The notes under the pieces were generated by a model. It was not told the DNA's origin. It was given only the letters and a program-made list of their open reading frames with translations, and made no database searches. A DNA stretch of 64,000 nt, from positions 3,122,001 to 3,186,000 of the forward strand of contig NZ_CP083564.1 in NCBI RefSeq assembly GCF_025143985.1, in the 5' to 3' direction. The position numbers and the translations under genes are program-made. Position 1 is the first letter of the stretch. Every line of letters begins with the position of its first letter. The DNA comes from Sulfitobacter sp. W027 (GTDB taxonomy: Bacteria; Pseudomonadota; Alphaproteobacteria; Rhodobacterales; Rhodobacteraceae). Positions 52,172 through 61,878 of this stretch are shown one piece after another.

Positions 52172-52500
52172 CAGCTTAGCCCCGGCTCGTCCAGCAGGTG
52201 ACGACCCTGACGGTCCTCAACTTCGATCACCCAGAGGTCCGGGTCAAAACTGCGCTGGCGGGTGACGGTGGCATCGACCTCGGCCTCGTCGCCCGCGGCC
52301 AGCTCAATCCACTTGCGGTCCCCGGTCATCAGATCAAAGGAGCGCTGGAACAGCACCGCGCGGCCATCCAGCGTGGCCAGCTTGACCAGCACCGCGCCGC
52401 CCGTGTCGTCACCGTGCGCCACAACGAAAGCGGGGATATCCTGCAACCGCAGCCGGGTGAGATAGGCGTCGACCCAGAAACGCGCGGTCAGGCGGGGCAT
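52171..52500 (-). CDS. DUF1491 family protein
   Basis: The product is 109 aa. [40 protein letters not shown], and [26 protein letters not shown], match DUF1491, an alphaproteobacterial family of unknown function usually found next to era/recO. TGATG overlap with recO indicates coupling. Confidence 0.9.
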   Translation of the reverse strand: MPRLTARFWVDAYLTRLRLQDIPAFVVAHGDDTGGAVLVKLATLDGRAVLFQRSFDLMTGDRKWIELAAGDEAEVDATVTRQRSFDPDLWVIEVEDRQGRHLLDEPGLS

Positions 52501-52515
52501 GGCTGGCCTTTACGC

Positions 52516-53424
52516 TCAGTCGTTGCCATCTTTGAAATCCAAGCCCATCTCGGAATAACGCTCGGCCTCTTCCAGCCAGTTGGCGCGAACCTTGACCTGC
52601 AAGAACAGATGCACCTTGCGGCCCAGAAATTCTTCAAGCTCTTCCCGCGCCGCTTTGCCCACGGCCTTGATCGTTTCGCCCTTATTGCCCAGCACGATGC
52701 CCTTGTGGCCGTCGCGGATCACATAGACCAATTGGTCGATCCGGGCGGAGCCGTCCTTGCGCTCTTCCCAGTTCTCGGTCTCGACGGTGAGCTGATAGGG
52801 CAGTTCCTGATGCAGGCGCAGGGTCAGCTTCTCGCGGGTGATCTCGGCCGCGATGTTGCGCATCGGTAGGTCGGCGATTTGATCCTCGGGATACAGCCAC
52901 GGGCCTTCCGGCACCTCACCCGCCAACCATTCGCGCAGCGTGTCGATGCCGTGACCGCGCTCGGCGGAGATCATGAAGGTCTCGTTAAAGTCGAAACGCG
53001 CGTTCATCTTCTCGGCCAACCCCAGAAGGACGGGGGCCTCAACGCGGTCGATTTTGTTAATCGCCAGCGCCACGCGGCGGCCCTTGGCGATGTTGCCGAG
53101 TTCCTCAAGGATACGCTCAACGCCCTCGGTCATCCCGCGGTGCGCTTCGATTAGCAGCACGATGACATCGGCATCCGCGGCCCCGCCCCAGGCGGCGGCG
53201 ACCATAGCACGGTCCAGACGGCGGCGCGGTTGGAACAGGCCGGGGGTGTCGACGAAAACCAGCTGCGTCTGCCCCTCCATCGCGACGCCACGAATGCGGG
53301 CGCGGGTGGTCTGGACCTTATGCGTCACGATCGAGACCTTGGCCCCCACCATGCGGTTCAGCAGCGTGGATTTGCCCGCGTTGGGCTCTCCGATCAGGGC
53401 GACGAATCCGGCACGGGTGGTCAT
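52516..53424 (-). CDS. era: GTPase Era
   Basis: The product is 302 aa from the ATG at 53424. The G domain has G1 GEPNAGKST near residues 12-20, G3 DTPGL, G4 NKID and G5 SAERGHG. A C-terminal KH domain includes [25 protein letters not shown]. Era binds the 3' end of 16S rRNA and matures the 30S subunit. It overlaps rnc by 4 nt (ATGA). Confidence 0.97.
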   Translation of the reverse strand: MTTRAGFVALIGEPNAGKSTLLNRMVGAKVSIVTHKVQTTRARIRGVAMEGQTQLVFVDTPGLFQPRRRLDRAMVAAAWGGAADADVIVLLIEAHRGMTEGVERILEELGNIAKGRRVALAINKIDRVEAPVLLGLAEKMNARFDFNETFMISAERGHGIDTLREWLAGEVPEGPWLYPEDQIADLPMRNIAAEITREKLTLRLHQELPYQLTVETENWEERKDGSARIDQLVYVIRDGHKGIVLGNKGETIKAVGKAAREELEEFLGRKVHLFLQVKVRANWLEEAERYSEMGLDFKDGND

Positions 53425-54107
53425 GAGTTCTTCTCCAATTGCCGCAGCAATGTGCTGGCGGCGGCCTGTTCGGCGGCGCGTTTTGAGGGCGCGGTGGCGG
53501 CGGCTTCGGCGCCGTTGTCCAGCCGCGCGGTAATGGTAAACACCGGCGCATGGTCGGGGCCGCTGCGGTCGGTCTGGACATAGCGCGGCGGGGTCAGCCC
53601 GCGCGCCTGTGCCCATTCCTGCAGCGCAGTCTTGGCATCACGCGCATCTTCCTTGACGGTTTTCAGCCGGTTGCCCCACATCCGCAACACGAGGTCTTTG
53701 GCCGCGTCAAACCCGCCATCCAGATAAACGGCGGCAATCACCGCCTCGATAGCGTCGCCCAAAAGCGCCTGCTTGCGCCGCCCGCCGGAGATCATCTCTG
53801 ACCGACCGAGCTTTAGCACCTTGCCCAGATCAATCTCACGCGCGACATCGGCGCAGGTTTCCTTGCGCACCAGCGCATTGAAACGCGGGGCCAACTGGCC
53901 CTCTGTCGCGCCGGGATCAAGCGCCAGCAGCGCCTCCGCCATGACAAGGCCCAGCACCCGGTCGCCTAAAAACTCCAACCGTTGGTTGTCATCGCGATTG
54001 GCCGAGGACATTGAGGCATGGGTCACCGCGCGAACCAGCAGTTCCGGCTTGCCAAAGTGATGGCCGATCCGCGCCTCGAAGGCTTTGAGGTCTCCGCTTA
54101 GCTTCAT
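53421..54107 (-). CDS. rnc: Ribonuclease III
   Basis: The product is 228 aa from the ATG at 54107. The signature [15 protein letters not shown] near residues 41-55 is the RNase III active site, with [16 protein letters not shown] carrying the second acidic pair. A C-terminal double-stranded RNA-binding domain spans [15 protein letters not shown] to [10 protein letters not shown]. It processes rRNA precursors and structured mRNAs. It is coupled to lepB upstream and era downstream by 4-nt overlaps. Confidence 0.97.
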   Translation of the reverse strand: MKLSGDLKAFEARIGHHFGKPELLVRAVTHASMSSANRDDNQRLEFLGDRVLGLVMAEALLALDPGATEGQLAPRFNALVRKETCADVAREIDLGKVLKLGRSEMISGGRRKQALLGDAIEAVIAAVYLDGGFDAAKDLVLRMWGNRLKTVKEDARDAKTALQEWAQARGLTPPRYVQTDRSGPDHAPVFTITARLDNGAEAAATAPSKRAAEQAAASTLLRQLEKNS

Positions 54108-54940
54108 CTGACAGCTTCGAAGAAACGGTCGCTGCGCCATGTCCAGAAGAACAGCATCGAACGCCCGGCAGAGCTGAACATAATGCGATCCGCGCGACCA
54201 ATGAGGTTCTCGAAGGGCACGAAACCCACGCCACCCGCACGCTGCGCCAAACGGCTGTCGGCAGAGTTGTCGCGGTTGTCGCCCATGAAGAAGTAATGCC
54301 CCTCAGGCACGGTATAGACGCCCGTGTTGTCCGACTGCTGGTTGGTGATGTTCAAGATCGGATGCGACACGCCATTTGGCAGCGTCTCAATCTGGCGGCT
54401 TTTGATACAGGTGCCCCCTTGACCAACGGGGCCGTTTTCGCAGCGCGGGCGCAGCTGCTGCGGACCTTGGGGGGCCATAACCTCTTCAAAGGTGCCTGCA
54501 TCCTCGACTTTGACTGGGGTGCCGTTCAGGCTGATAATCCCGTTTTGGATCTGCACTTTATCACCCGGCAAGCCAATTAGACGCTTGATGTAGTCACGGC
54601 CCGACACGGGATGACGGAAGACCACCACATCGCCGCGCTCAGGCTCGGACCCGAAGAGACGCTCATTATCGCCGTCGAACACACCGCAGACATCCTTGGC
54701 GTCGATTTCAATCCCGACACCGGGGAGCATCAGACTGGGGCATGACGCGTAGGAATAGCCATAGGCCATCTTGTTCACGAAAAGGAAATCGCCGATCAGC
54801 AGCGTCTCTTTCATGGAGCCGGAGGGGATCCAGAAGGGCTGGAAGAAGAGGGTCCGAAAGACACCCGCGATCAGCAGCGCCCAGAAGATTGTCTTGATGG
54901 TTTCGACAAAGGCGTTGCCGGTTTTTTCCTTAGCGGCCAT
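54104..54940 (-). CDS. lepB: Signal peptidase I
   Basis: The product is 278 aa. One N-terminal membrane helix ([17 protein letters not shown]) is followed by the catalytic Ser box [12 protein letters not shown] near residues 36-47, and the Lys box [26 protein letters not shown] near 102-127. Box E reads [15 protein letters not shown]. It removes signal peptides of exported proteins on the periplasmic face. It lies in the order acpS-lepB-rnc-era. Confidence 0.97.
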   Translation of the reverse strand: MAAKEKTGNAFVETIKTIFWALLIAGVFRTLFFQPFWIPSGSMKETLLIGDFLFVNKMAYGYSYASCPSLMLPGVGIEIDAKDVCGVFDGDNERLFGSEPERGDVVVFRHPVSGRDYIKRLIGLPGDKVQIQNGIISLNGTPVKVEDAGTFEEVMAPQGPQQLRPRCENGPVGQGGTCIKSRQIETLPNGVSHPILNITNQQSDNTGVYTVPEGHYFFMGDNRDNSADSRLAQRAGGVGFVPFENLIGRADRIMFSSAGRSMLFFWTWRSDRFFEAVR

Positions 54941-55072
54941 GCGGCGCTCCTGACATAACGGTTTGGGGTTACATGCGGGGCCGTGCGGGCCAAGTCAAGG
55001 GAAGCAGGGCCGGATCGGCCTGCCCCGCGTGCATATGACGCGAAACGGCGGGGCGCGCCAGTCTGAGCGGTC

Positions 55073-55477
55073 TTAATCGGCAAGGGGGCGCGCTTCGATC
55101 ACCACAAAGGCCTGTGCCCAGGGGTGGTCATCGGTCAGGGTGACATGGATGATCGCCTCATGCCCCGGCGGGGTCATCGCGGCCAGACGGTCGGCGGCCC
55201 AGCCGGTCACTTCCATCACGGGTTGGCCGGTGCGCAGATTGCTGACCGCCATGTCGCGCCAAGCGATGCCCATGCGCAGCCCGGTCCCGAGCGCCTTGGA
55301 ACAGGCCTCCTTCGCGGCCCAGCGTTTGGCGTAGGTCCCCGCGACATCGCGGCGGCGCTCGGCCTTGCCCTGTTCGACTTCCGTGAAAACGCGATTGCGG
55401 AAACGGTCGCCAAAGCGGTCGAGCGTGCCTTGGATACGGTCGATATTTGCCAGATCAGTACCGATGCCGAGGATCAT
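55073..55477 (-). CDS. acpS: Holo-[acyl-carrier-protein] synthase
   Basis: The product is 134 aa. [16 protein letters not shown] holds the metal-binding Asp; [26 protein letters not shown] is the second signature with the catalytic Glu and Lys. It attaches 4'-phosphopantetheine to ACP. It lies between pdxJ and lepB in the standard order but is separated from pdxJ by a DUF2383-like gene and its terminator. Confidence 0.95.
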   Translation of the reverse strand: MILGIGTDLANIDRIQGTLDRFGDRFRNRVFTEVEQGKAERRRDVAGTYAKRWAAKEACSKALGTGLRMGIAWRDMAVSNLRTGQPVMEVTGWAADRLAAMTPPGHEAIIHVTLTDDHPWAQAFVVIEARPLAD

Positions 55478-55565
55478 TGGGTGCCATTCTTATCGCGTGA
55501 CGGGGCCGATGCGCCCTTTGCCGCCAATAGATCATGCACCGTTGCCGAGGAAAAGCAGCAATGCC

Positions 55566-55601
55566 ACAAGAAAACGCCGCCCCGTAAGACGGGACGGCGT
55601 T
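55566..55601 (-). terminator. Terminator of the DUF2383-like gene
   Basis: AACGCCGCCCCGT (55573-55585) pairs with ACGGGACGGCGTT (55589-55601), with one internal mismatch. It is followed on the minus strand by TTTTCTTG, 25 bp after the stop. Confidence 0.8.
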
Positions 55602-55625
55602 CGATTTAATCAAGCTCTGCCTAGA

Positions 55626-56069
55626 TTAGGCGACGGCGTGGCGCGCTTTTTCGGCTTTCGCTTCGTCAATGGCGCGCTGAACCGAGGCACGCTGCTCGGT
55701 CAGGAACTCATAACCGGGGCGGCCAGCGGTGGCTTTGATCGCATCGTCGTAGTTTTCGACCAAGGCGGATTCGCCGTTGATGATTTCGTCATAGACGGCT
55801 TCGTCGTCCCCTGTGACAGCGTCACGCAGCTTGAGCCAACCCCGGTGCGCTGATGCGGCAACGGAGCCTTCTTCGGATACGTCGACGCCATCAGCGCCCA
55901 ACTGGCGGTGCAGCTCGGTGTGGAACTTCTCACGCTCAGCGATGCGCTGGTCGAAGAAGCCGACAAAAGCAGCCTCATCAGAGACCTGCTTGCGGGATTC
56001 ACGATAGCCGTCACGGCTGTCGATCAGGCGGGTGTGCAGTTTCTTCAGTGTATCGATATGGTCGCTCAT
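55626..56069 (-). CDS. PA2169/DUF2383-like four-helix-bundle protein
   Basis: The product is 147 aa from the ATG at 56069. Ferritin-like helices; TLKKLHTRLIDSRDGYRESRKQVSDEAAFVGFFDQRIAEREKFHTELHRQL resembles the PA2169 family, and GWLKLRDAVTGDDEAVYDEIINGES the third helix. Such proteins are often stress-induced. It has its own terminator and sits between pdxJ and acpS, which are adjacent in many relatives. Confidence 0.82.
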   Translation of the reverse strand: MSDHIDTLKKLHTRLIDSRDGYRESRKQVSDEAAFVGFFDQRIAEREKFHTELHRQLGADGVDVSEEGSVAASAHRGWLKLRDAVTGDDEAVYDEIINGESALVENYDDAIKATAGRPGYEFLTEQRASVQRAIDEAKAEKARHAVA

Positions 56070-56182
56070 TGGTGCCTCCAAGGTTTGTTAACCAGTCTGG
56101 CGGCCCAACGCGGCCAAAGCCGTTTTGGGTCCAAAAGAAGACATCGAATGAGAGACTTTCCGCCACCGAAGAAAGGGCGCGT

Positions 56183-56935
56183 TTAGCCTTCGCGGGCCTC
56201 ATCCATCAGGCGGCGCATCTCGGTGATTGCGGGTTCCAGCCCAAGAAATATCGCCTCTCCGATCAGGAAATGCCCGATATTGAGTTCGCGCACCTCGGGG
56301 AAGGCGGCGATGGGGGTCACCGTGTCATAGGTCAGCCCGTGGCCCGCGTGAACCTCCAGACCGAGAGAAGCCGCAAAGGTCGACATCTCGCGGAGTTTCT
56401 TCAACTCAACATCCGCCTCGTCCCAGCGGCCTTCGGCGAAGGCATCGCAATAGGCGCCGGTGTGCAGTTCGATCACCTCAGCGCCGATGCGGTTGGCAGC
56501 TTCGATCTGTGCAGGCTCAGCCGCGATGAAGATCGACACGCGGCTGCCCCCCTCGCGCAGGGGCGCGATGAAATGGGCCAGCTTGTTCTCCTCGCGGGCG
56601 ACTTCCAGCCCGCCCTCGGTGGTGCGCTCTTCGCGTTTTTCAGGCACGATACAAACAGCGTGTGGCTTATGACGCAGGGCAATCTTTTGCATCTCGTCGG
56701 TGGCGGCCATCTCAAAGTTCAGCGGGACGGAAAGCACTTCCATCAACCCTTCGATATCGGCGTCAGAGATATGCCGCCGGTCTTCGCGCAGATGCGCGGT
56801 GATGCCATCGGCGCCAGCCTTTTCCGCGATCTTGGCCGCGCGCAGCGGGTCGGGATAGGCGCCGCCCCGCGCGTTGCGCACGGTCGCCACATGGTCAATG
56901 TTCACGCCCAATCTCAGCTTTGGTTGATCCGCCAT
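56183..56935 (-). CDS. pdxJ: Pyridoxine 5'-phosphate synthase
   Basis: The product is 250 aa from the ATG at 56935. LRLGVNIDHVATVRNARG is the N-terminal phosphate/His motif. AGADGITAHLREDRRHI, CIVPEKREERTTEGGL and LEVHAGHGLTYDTV are the other PdxJ blocks. It condenses 1-deoxyxylulose 5-phosphate with aminoacetone phosphate to make vitamin B6. PLP is used by the decarboxylase and D-aminotransferase of this window. Confidence 0.97.
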   Translation of the reverse strand: MADQPKLRLGVNIDHVATVRNARGGAYPDPLRAAKIAEKAGADGITAHLREDRRHISDADIEGLMEVLSVPLNFEMAATDEMQKIALRHKPHAVCIVPEKREERTTEGGLEVAREENKLAHFIAPLREGGSRVSIFIAAEPAQIEAANRIGAEVIELHTGAYCDAFAEGRWDEADVELKKLREMSTFAASLGLEVHAGHGLTYDTVTPIAAFPEVRELNIGHFLIGEAIFLGLEPAITEMRRLMDEAREG

Positions 56936-57034
56936 CTCGATTCCCCTTGCATCACTTGCCCGACCATAGGTCGGAAATTTCGCCAACCCCATAGGGGGAA
57001 GCGGTTTTTCCGGAAAATTGATGCCCTGAAAGCC

Positions 57035-57691
57035 TCAGTCCGCGTGGCGCTTGGCCTCGGCCTTTTGCGCCGCCTTCTGCTTGAGCGCCTCGAACTTTGC
57101 CTTAATCATCCCGCGCCGCCGCTTTTGATAGGCGCGCAGCACCGGAACCGAGATGTAATAGGCGATAGAAGCACAGATCATCCCCGGCAGGATGCCCCCG
57201 ATCAGATAGGGGTAGAAGACCTGATGGAAGAACACGGTCAGGCCGGACCAATCCATCGTGGCATCCGTAAATATCGCGACAAAATTCTCTTGAAGGTCAC
57301 GGCCCGCATCCAGAAACTTCCCTCCGAAAGATCGATGCTCTGTCGGGGCCACGGGCGCGCCGAGGATCCAATGGCCGGTCTGCAAGGCCGCGATGCCGAT
57401 GGGGACATAGGTTAGCGGGTTGCCAAAGAAGGTCGCCATCAGCGCCGCGAGGATGTTTGCGCGCATCATCCGCCCGATCAGCGCGGCCACGATGAAATGC
57501 AACCCATAAAAGGGCGTGAAGGTGGTAAAGACCCCGGCCCAGATGCCGCGCGCGATGCGCTCGGGGCTGTCAGGTAGCCGCCGCATACGGTGCTTGACGT
57601 AGTGGAACGCCCGCGTCCAACCGCCGCGCGGCCACAGAAACTCGGCCAGCGCGCGCAGGGTCGGTTTCGGATCGCGGCGTTTGAAAATCAA
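57035..57691 (-). CDS. DUF2062 membrane protein
   Basis: The product is 218 aa. RIARGIWAGVFTTFTPFYGLHFIVAALIGRMMRANILAALMATFFGNPLTY is the DUF2062 core (two helices and the GNPLT motif). A third helix lies near VFFHQVFYPYLIGGILPGMICASIAYY, with a basic C-terminal tail (KAAQKAEAKRHAD). The family role is unclear. It follows rsh by 36 bp, the usual alphaproteobacterial order. Confidence 0.88.
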   Translation of the reverse strand: MIFKRRDPKPTLRALAEFLWPRGGWTRAFHYVKHRMRRLPDSPERIARGIWAGVFTTFTPFYGLHFIVAALIGRMMRANILAALMATFFGNPLTYVPIGIAALQTGHWILGAPVAPTEHRSFGGKFLDAGRDLQENFVAIFTDATMDWSGLTVFFHQVFYPYLIGGILPGMICASIAYYISVPVLRAYQKRRRGMIKAKFEALKQKAAQKAEAKRHAD

Positions 57692-57727
57692 GTCTCAGGT
57701 CCAATATCGGCGTTTCGTCTGCGCGGG

Positions 57728-59878
57728 TCAGGCGGTCTTTTCGACGGTCTTTCCCGTGCTCATATTGCGGTGCCTGCTGACATCGGCGACCTCACTCTCG
57801 GCTTCGAGCGTGGACATCAGCGAATGCAGGTGCGTTACATCTCTGAGATCCACATAGACCACCAGCCGGTAAAAGTCAGGCTTACGCTCCACAAATTCCA
57901 AATCCGAGATATTGGCTGAGGCTTCGCCGATCAAGGTACAGACCCGCCCCAAAACGCCCGCGCCGTTGCCAATGGTGATGTCCAGCGCGCAGGTATAGTC
58001 CGCCGGGTGGCTGCCATCATGCCAACGCAGGTCAAGCCAACGCTCGGGCTGATCCTCGTATTCCGACAGGCGATCACAGTCGATCGAATGGACGGTCACG
58101 CCCTTGCCGCGGAAGGTGATGCCGACGATCCGCTCACCTGGCAGCGGCGTGCAGCAGGGGGCGCGGTCAAAGCTCTGGCCCGGCTCCAGCCCGACCACGG
58201 CGCGGCGTACGTCGATCTGCTCGCCCTTTTGCGGGGCGAGGTCGGGATAGACGGATTCGACCACTTCGCGGCCCGTCAGCTCGGAACTGCCAAGCCGGGC
58301 AAGCACCTCGTCGGGGCCATTGAGCCGCATGTTCTTAGCGACAGTGTGCAGCACCTTATCGGTGACCTTCTTGCCCACCTGAGCGAAAGCTGAGCGCGCC
58401 AATTCGCGCCCCAGCTTGATAAAGCGTTCGCGGTCGACCTCACGCAGGGAGCGCCGGATCGCCGATTTGGCTTTGCCGGTGGTGGCGATGTCGAGCCAAG
58501 TGGCCTGCGGTGTCTGGCCCTGCGCGGTGGTGATCTCAATCGACTGGCCATTCTTGATCCGCGTCCAGAGCGGCACGCGCATCCCATCGACCTTGGCCCC
58601 CACGCAGGCATTGCCGATCCGCGTATGGATGGCATAGGCGAAATCAATCGGCGTTGCGCCGCGCGGCAGCTTCACCACATCGCCCTTGGGCGTGAAGCAG
58701 AAGACTTGGTCGGCGTACATCTCAAGCTTCACCGCTTCGAGGAAATCCTCATGGTCGGTCTCGGCGTCGAACTGCTCGGTCAACTGGCTGATCCACTTGG
58801 CGGGATCAACGGCAAAGGGGTTTCGGCTGCGCACACCGTCGCGGTAGGACCAATGCGCGGCCACGCCGGTCTCGGCCACGTCATTCATCTGCCGCGTGCG
58901 GATTTGCACCTCAACCCGCTTGCCGTCGCGCCCTGACACAGTGGTATGGATCGAGCGATAGCCGTTGGTCTTGGGCTGGCTGATGTAATCCTTAAAACGC
59001 CCCGGCACCGCGCGCCAGCGCCGGTGGATCGCGCCAAGCGTGCGGTAGCAATCTTCCTCGGAGGCAGTGATCACACGGAAGCCGTAGATATCGGACAGGC
59101 GAGAGAAGCTCTGCTCCTTCTCCTCCATCTTGCGCCATATCGAATAGGGCTTCTTGGCCCGGCCAAAGACCTCGGCCTCAATATCCGCCTTTTCCAACTC
59201 CACGCGCATATCGCCGGTAATCCGCTGGATCACATCGCCGGTGTCGCGTTGCAGGGTGATGAAACGCCGGATGATCGACGCGCGGGCATCGGGGTTAAGC
59301 ACGCGAAAGGCGAGGTCTTCCAACTCTTCGCGCATCCACTGCATGCCCATACGGCCTGCAAGCGGCGCGTAGATGTCCATCGTCTCCCGCGCCTTTTTGA
59401 CCTGTTTGTCGGGCCGCATGGATTTGATGGTCCGCATGTTATGCAGACGGTCAGCCAATTTGACGAGGATGACCCGCAAGTCCTTCGACATCGCCATGAA
59501 CAGCTTGCGAAAGTTCTCGGCCTGTTTGGTCTCGGTCGAGTTGAGCTGAAGGTTGGTCAGCTTGGTGACACCATCGACCAATTCGGCGACTTCACCGCCA
59601 AAGAGCCTCTGCACCTCGGCGTAGGACGCTTTGGTGTCTTCGATCGTGTCATGCAAAAGGGCGGTGATGATCGTCGCATCATCAAGCTGCTGTTCCGTAA
59701 GAATCGCAGCGACAGCAACGGGATGTGTAAAGTACGCTTCGCCCGAATGGCGAAACTGCCCCTCATGCATCCGCGCGCCATAATCAAAGGCGGCGCGGAT
59801 CAATGCCTCGTTGGTGCGGGGATTGTAGCCCTGAACAAGGGCGATCAGATCGTCGGCAGTAATGTCGGCGCTGTTCAT
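57728..59878 (-). CDS. rsh: Bifunctional (p)ppGpp synthetase/hydrolase (RelA/SpoT homologue)
   Basis: The product is 716 aa. The HD hydrolase domain has ALLHDTIEDT near residues 70-79 and MRTIKSMRPDKQ. The synthetase domain has IYGFRVITASEEDCYRTLG and NGYRSIHTTVSG. A TGS domain (VFCFTPKGDVVKLPRGATPIDFAY), a Cys-containing zinc-finger region (FDRAPCCTPLPGE) and a C-terminal ACT domain (YTCALDITIGNGAGVLGRV) follow. As the only RSH seen, it should make and degrade the stringent-response alarmone. It is directly downstream of rpoZ. Confidence 0.96.
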   Translation of the reverse strand: MNSADITADDLIALVQGYNPRTNEALIRAAFDYGARMHEGQFRHSGEAYFTHPVAVAAILTEQQLDDATIITALLHDTIEDTKASYAEVQRLFGGEVAELVDGVTKLTNLQLNSTETKQAENFRKLFMAMSKDLRVILVKLADRLHNMRTIKSMRPDKQVKKARETMDIYAPLAGRMGMQWMREELEDLAFRVLNPDARASIIRRFITLQRDTGDVIQRITGDMRVELEKADIEAEVFGRAKKPYSIWRKMEEKEQSFSRLSDIYGFRVITASEEDCYRTLGAIHRRWRAVPGRFKDYISQPKTNGYRSIHTTVSGRDGKRVEVQIRTRQMNDVAETGVAAHWSYRDGVRSRNPFAVDPAKWISQLTEQFDAETDHEDFLEAVKLEMYADQVFCFTPKGDVVKLPRGATPIDFAYAIHTRIGNACVGAKVDGMRVPLWTRIKNGQSIEITTAQGQTPQATWLDIATTGKAKSAIRRSLREVDRERFIKLGRELARSAFAQVGKKVTDKVLHTVAKNMRLNGPDEVLARLGSSELTGREVVESVYPDLAPQKGEQIDVRRAVVGLEPGQSFDRAPCCTPLPGERIVGITFRGKGVTVHSIDCDRLSEYEDQPERWLDLRWHDGSHPADYTCALDITIGNGAGVLGRVCTLIGEASANISDLEFVERKPDFYRLVVYVDLRDVTHLHSLMSTLEAESEVADVSRHRNMSTGKTVEKTA

Positions 59879-59914
59879 GCCATCTGCCTCATAGCCCCGG
59901 CCGGGGCGCGGGGG

Positions 59915-60268
59915 TTACCCCTGCCCCTGTGCGGCCATCAACTGGCGCAGCAGCATTTCTTCGGACATGCTGTCTTCTTCGGGCTTGTCCTGCTCGGCAC
60001 CCATCAAAAGCGCCATGGCGTCTTCTTCGGGCTCATCGACTTCGATCTGGCTTTGGTTGCTCTCGATCAGACGTTCACGCAGGTCATCGGCCGACTGGGT
60101 TTCTTCGGCGATTTCGCGCAGGGACACGACAGGGTTCTTGTCGTTGTCGCGGTCAACAGTGAGCGGCGATCCGGCAGAGATCTCGCGGGCGCGATGCGCG
60201 GCCAGCATAACGAGTTCGAAACGGTTCGGAACCTTATCCACACAATCTTCGACGGTGACGCGGGCCAT
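59915..60268 (-). CDS. rpoZ: RNA polymerase omega subunit
   Basis: The product is 117 aa. [33 protein letters not shown] is the omega signature. The C-terminal tail is acidic and Gln/Met-rich. Omega stabilises the beta' subunit and helps ppGpp bind RNA polymerase. It is the first gene of the block, 36 bp before rsh. Confidence 0.96.
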   Translation of the reverse strand: MARVTVEDCVDKVPNRFELVMLAAHRAREISAGSPLTVDRDNDKNPVVSLREIAEETQSADDLRERLIESNQSQIEVDEPEEDAMALLMGAEQDKPEEDSMSEEMLLRQLMAAQGQG

Positions 60269-60341
60269 GAAGCCTCCAATATCTCATTTGCTGCCAGAAG
60301 TGCGGTATTTAGGCCGCTTCGGGCAGATTTACAAGCCGTTA

Positions 60342-60950
60342 TTACAGGCGGCGCACGCTGGCACGATCCCGCTCAGGCAGGGCCTCAAGCAAGGCGCGCA
60401 CCGGCTTTCCAAGCAGCGGATGCACCCAATCGGGGGCGACATCGGCCAGCGGCACCAGAACAAAGGCACGGTCCTGAAGACGTGGATGTGGCAGGATCAA
60501 CTGCGCGGGCGTGCGGCCAATCTGCGCCTCTAGAGGCAATTCGCGCCACATCTTGTGGGTGTTACGGTCTGGCAACACGATATCATCGCAAGCCAACAGG
60601 TCGAGATCCAAGGTGCGCTGCCCCCACCGCTGCACCCGTTCCCGTCCGAACTGCGCCTCTATCCGGTGCAAGACGCCAAGCGCCTTTTCGGGATCCCATG
60701 CCGCTTCAACCCGCGCTGCCGCATTCACATAATCAGGCCCCGCCCCTGCGGGAAAAGCCGGAGTGTGATAGAATGGGCTCGTGGCGCGAATCACCGCGCC
60801 CGAGATTTGCAACAGCTTCAAAGCCGATTTTAGCGTTTCCTGGGGATTACCCACAGAAGACGCAAGGTTCCCGCCGAGCGCAATCAGAAGACTATACTTT
60901 CGTATAGGCTCTCTACTGCTTAATTCCACACCCGCGGGGGCTTGCGACAT
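60342..60950 (-). CDS. folK: 2-amino-4-hydroxy-6-hydroxymethyldihydropteridine pyrophosphokinase
   Basis: The product is 202 aa. LLIALGGNLASSVGNP is the HPPK start, and QRWGQRTLDLDLLACDDIVLPD contains the metal-binding DLDL. LILPHPRLQDRAFVLVPLADVAP is the C-terminal loop. It activates the pterin for folate synthesis, the pathway that PabB (45575) also feeds. About 18 extra N-terminal residues precede the core, so the start could be a little further in. Divergent from the NYN-domain gene. Confidence 0.93.
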   Translation of the reverse strand: MSQAPAGVELSSREPIRKYSLLIALGGNLASSVGNPQETLKSALKLLQISGAVIRATSPFYHTPAFPAGAGPDYVNAAARVEAAWDPEKALGVLHRIEAQFGRERVQRWGQRTLDLDLLACDDIVLPDRNTHKMWRELPLEAQIGRTPAQLILPHPRLQDRAFVLVPLADVAPDWVHPLLGKPVRALLEALPERDRASVRRL

Positions 60951-61073
60951 CGTTAAAAAGCCTTAGTTATGCACCCTGATGTGGGGGCATCGCCAGACGT
61001 CACGGATTTATTAATCCGCGACGATTACAACTCAAACCGGGAATACGGCGAAGCCTGCCGAAAGGATAGATTA

Positions 61074-61628
61074 ATGTTCTACAAAGATGAGCGGTTGGCG
61101 CTTTTTATAGATGGCTCCAACCTCTACGCCGCGGCAAAGACGCTAGGCTTCGACATCGACTACAAACTGCTGCGGCAAGAGTTCATGCGGCGCGGCAAGT
61201 TGCTGCGCGCCTTCTACTATACCGCGCTCTTGGAAAACGATGAATATTCGCCGATCCGCCCGCTTGTTGATTGGCTGAACTACAACGGCTTTTCCATGGT
61301 CACCAAACCCGCCAAAGAATACACAGACAGCATGGGCCGCCGTAAGGTCAAAGGCGACATGGACATCGAACTGGCCGTGGATGCGATGGAACTGGCGCCG
61401 CGCGTCGACCATATCGTGATCTTTTCCGGCGACGGCGATTTCCGCCCGCTGGTGGAAAGCCTGCAACGTCAGGGCGTGCGCGTCTCTGTTGTGTCGACGA
61501 TTCGCAGCCAACCGCCAATGATTTCTGATGACCTGCGCCGCCAAGCCGACAACTTTATTGAGCTTGATGATCTGCGTGATGTCATTGGCCGCCCACCGCG
61601 CGACCCCATCTCGACCTCGCAAGACTAA
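61074..61628 (+). CDS. NYN/LabA-type (DUF88) PIN-like nuclease domain protein
   Basis: The product is 184 aa from the ATG at 61074, behind AAAGGAT; the frame is open 105 bp further but unrelated. Acidic motifs typical of the NYN fold are LALFIDGSNLYAAAK near residue 12, KGDMDIELAVDAMEL near 95, and VIFSGDGDFRPLVESL near 115. These Asp residues would hold Mg2+ in a PIN-like ribonuclease. Role unknown, possibly RNA turnover. Confidence 0.88.
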   Translation: MFYKDERLALFIDGSNLYAAAKTLGFDIDYKLLRQEFMRRGKLLRAFYYTALLENDEYSPIRPLVDWLNYNGFSMVTKPAKEYTDSMGRRKVKGDMDIELAVDAMELAPRVDHIVIFSGDGDFRPLVESLQRQGVRVSVVSTIRSQPPMISDDLRRQADNFIELDDLRDVIGRPPRDPISTSQD

Positions 61629-61688
61629 GCGCAAACCGCCTTATTCCCGCCCGAAACCATGCCGCCACCTGCGGCAGTGGGTTATCTG

Positions 61689-61708
61689 TGCCTGCCCTTA
61701 GGTCGGCA
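61689..61708 (+). repeat. Dispersed hairpin repeat C, copy 2
   Basis: TGCC-TG-CCC-TTA-GG-TC-GGCA, sharing its core with 48237-48260. It lies in the 250-bp gap between the NYN gene and luxR, 61 bp after the NYN stop. Confidence 0.5.
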
Positions 61709-61792
61709 AGCAAACGAATAACAGACCAGCGACAAGAGTGTCACTGGCCTGTGAAATTTCTAAAATACCCCAGGGAAGATACAATACAGCAC

Positions 61793-61870
61793 ATGAACCC
61801 ATGCGTTCCCCTTGATCCCATACTACCTGTTCCCGTAGAAGTAGACGACCCCCCGAAAAAGGGGGGTTAA
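61793..61870 (+). CDS. Putative 25-aa leader peptide before luxR
   Basis: An open frame MNPCVPLDPILPVPVEVDDP followed by PKKGG ends at 61870, eight bases before the luxR ATG. It is very Pro/Val-rich. Its last codons run through the GC hairpin at 61849-61866. A longer in-frame start lies at 61688. No good ribosome site precedes 61793, so translation is uncertain. Confidence 0.35.
   Translation: MNPCVPLDPILPVPVEVDDPPKKGG
61849..61866 (+). promoter_or_regulatory. GC hairpin directly upstream of the luxR ribosome site
   Basis: CCCCCC-GAAAAA-GGGGGG, a perfect 6-bp stem with an A-rich loop, is followed by TTAAAGTGAGGA and the ATG at 61879. Its position just before the ribosome site suggests a translational switch or a weak attenuator. 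Confidence 0.5.
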
Positions 61871-61878
61871 AGTGAGGA

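Noticed and set aside
55853..57415. 520-codon open frame on the plus strand
   Set aside because: It is antisense to the DUF2383-like gene, pdxJ and DUF2062.
58946..60907. 653-codon open frame on the plus strand
   Set aside because: It is antisense to rsh, rpoZ and folK, all of which have full family motifs.
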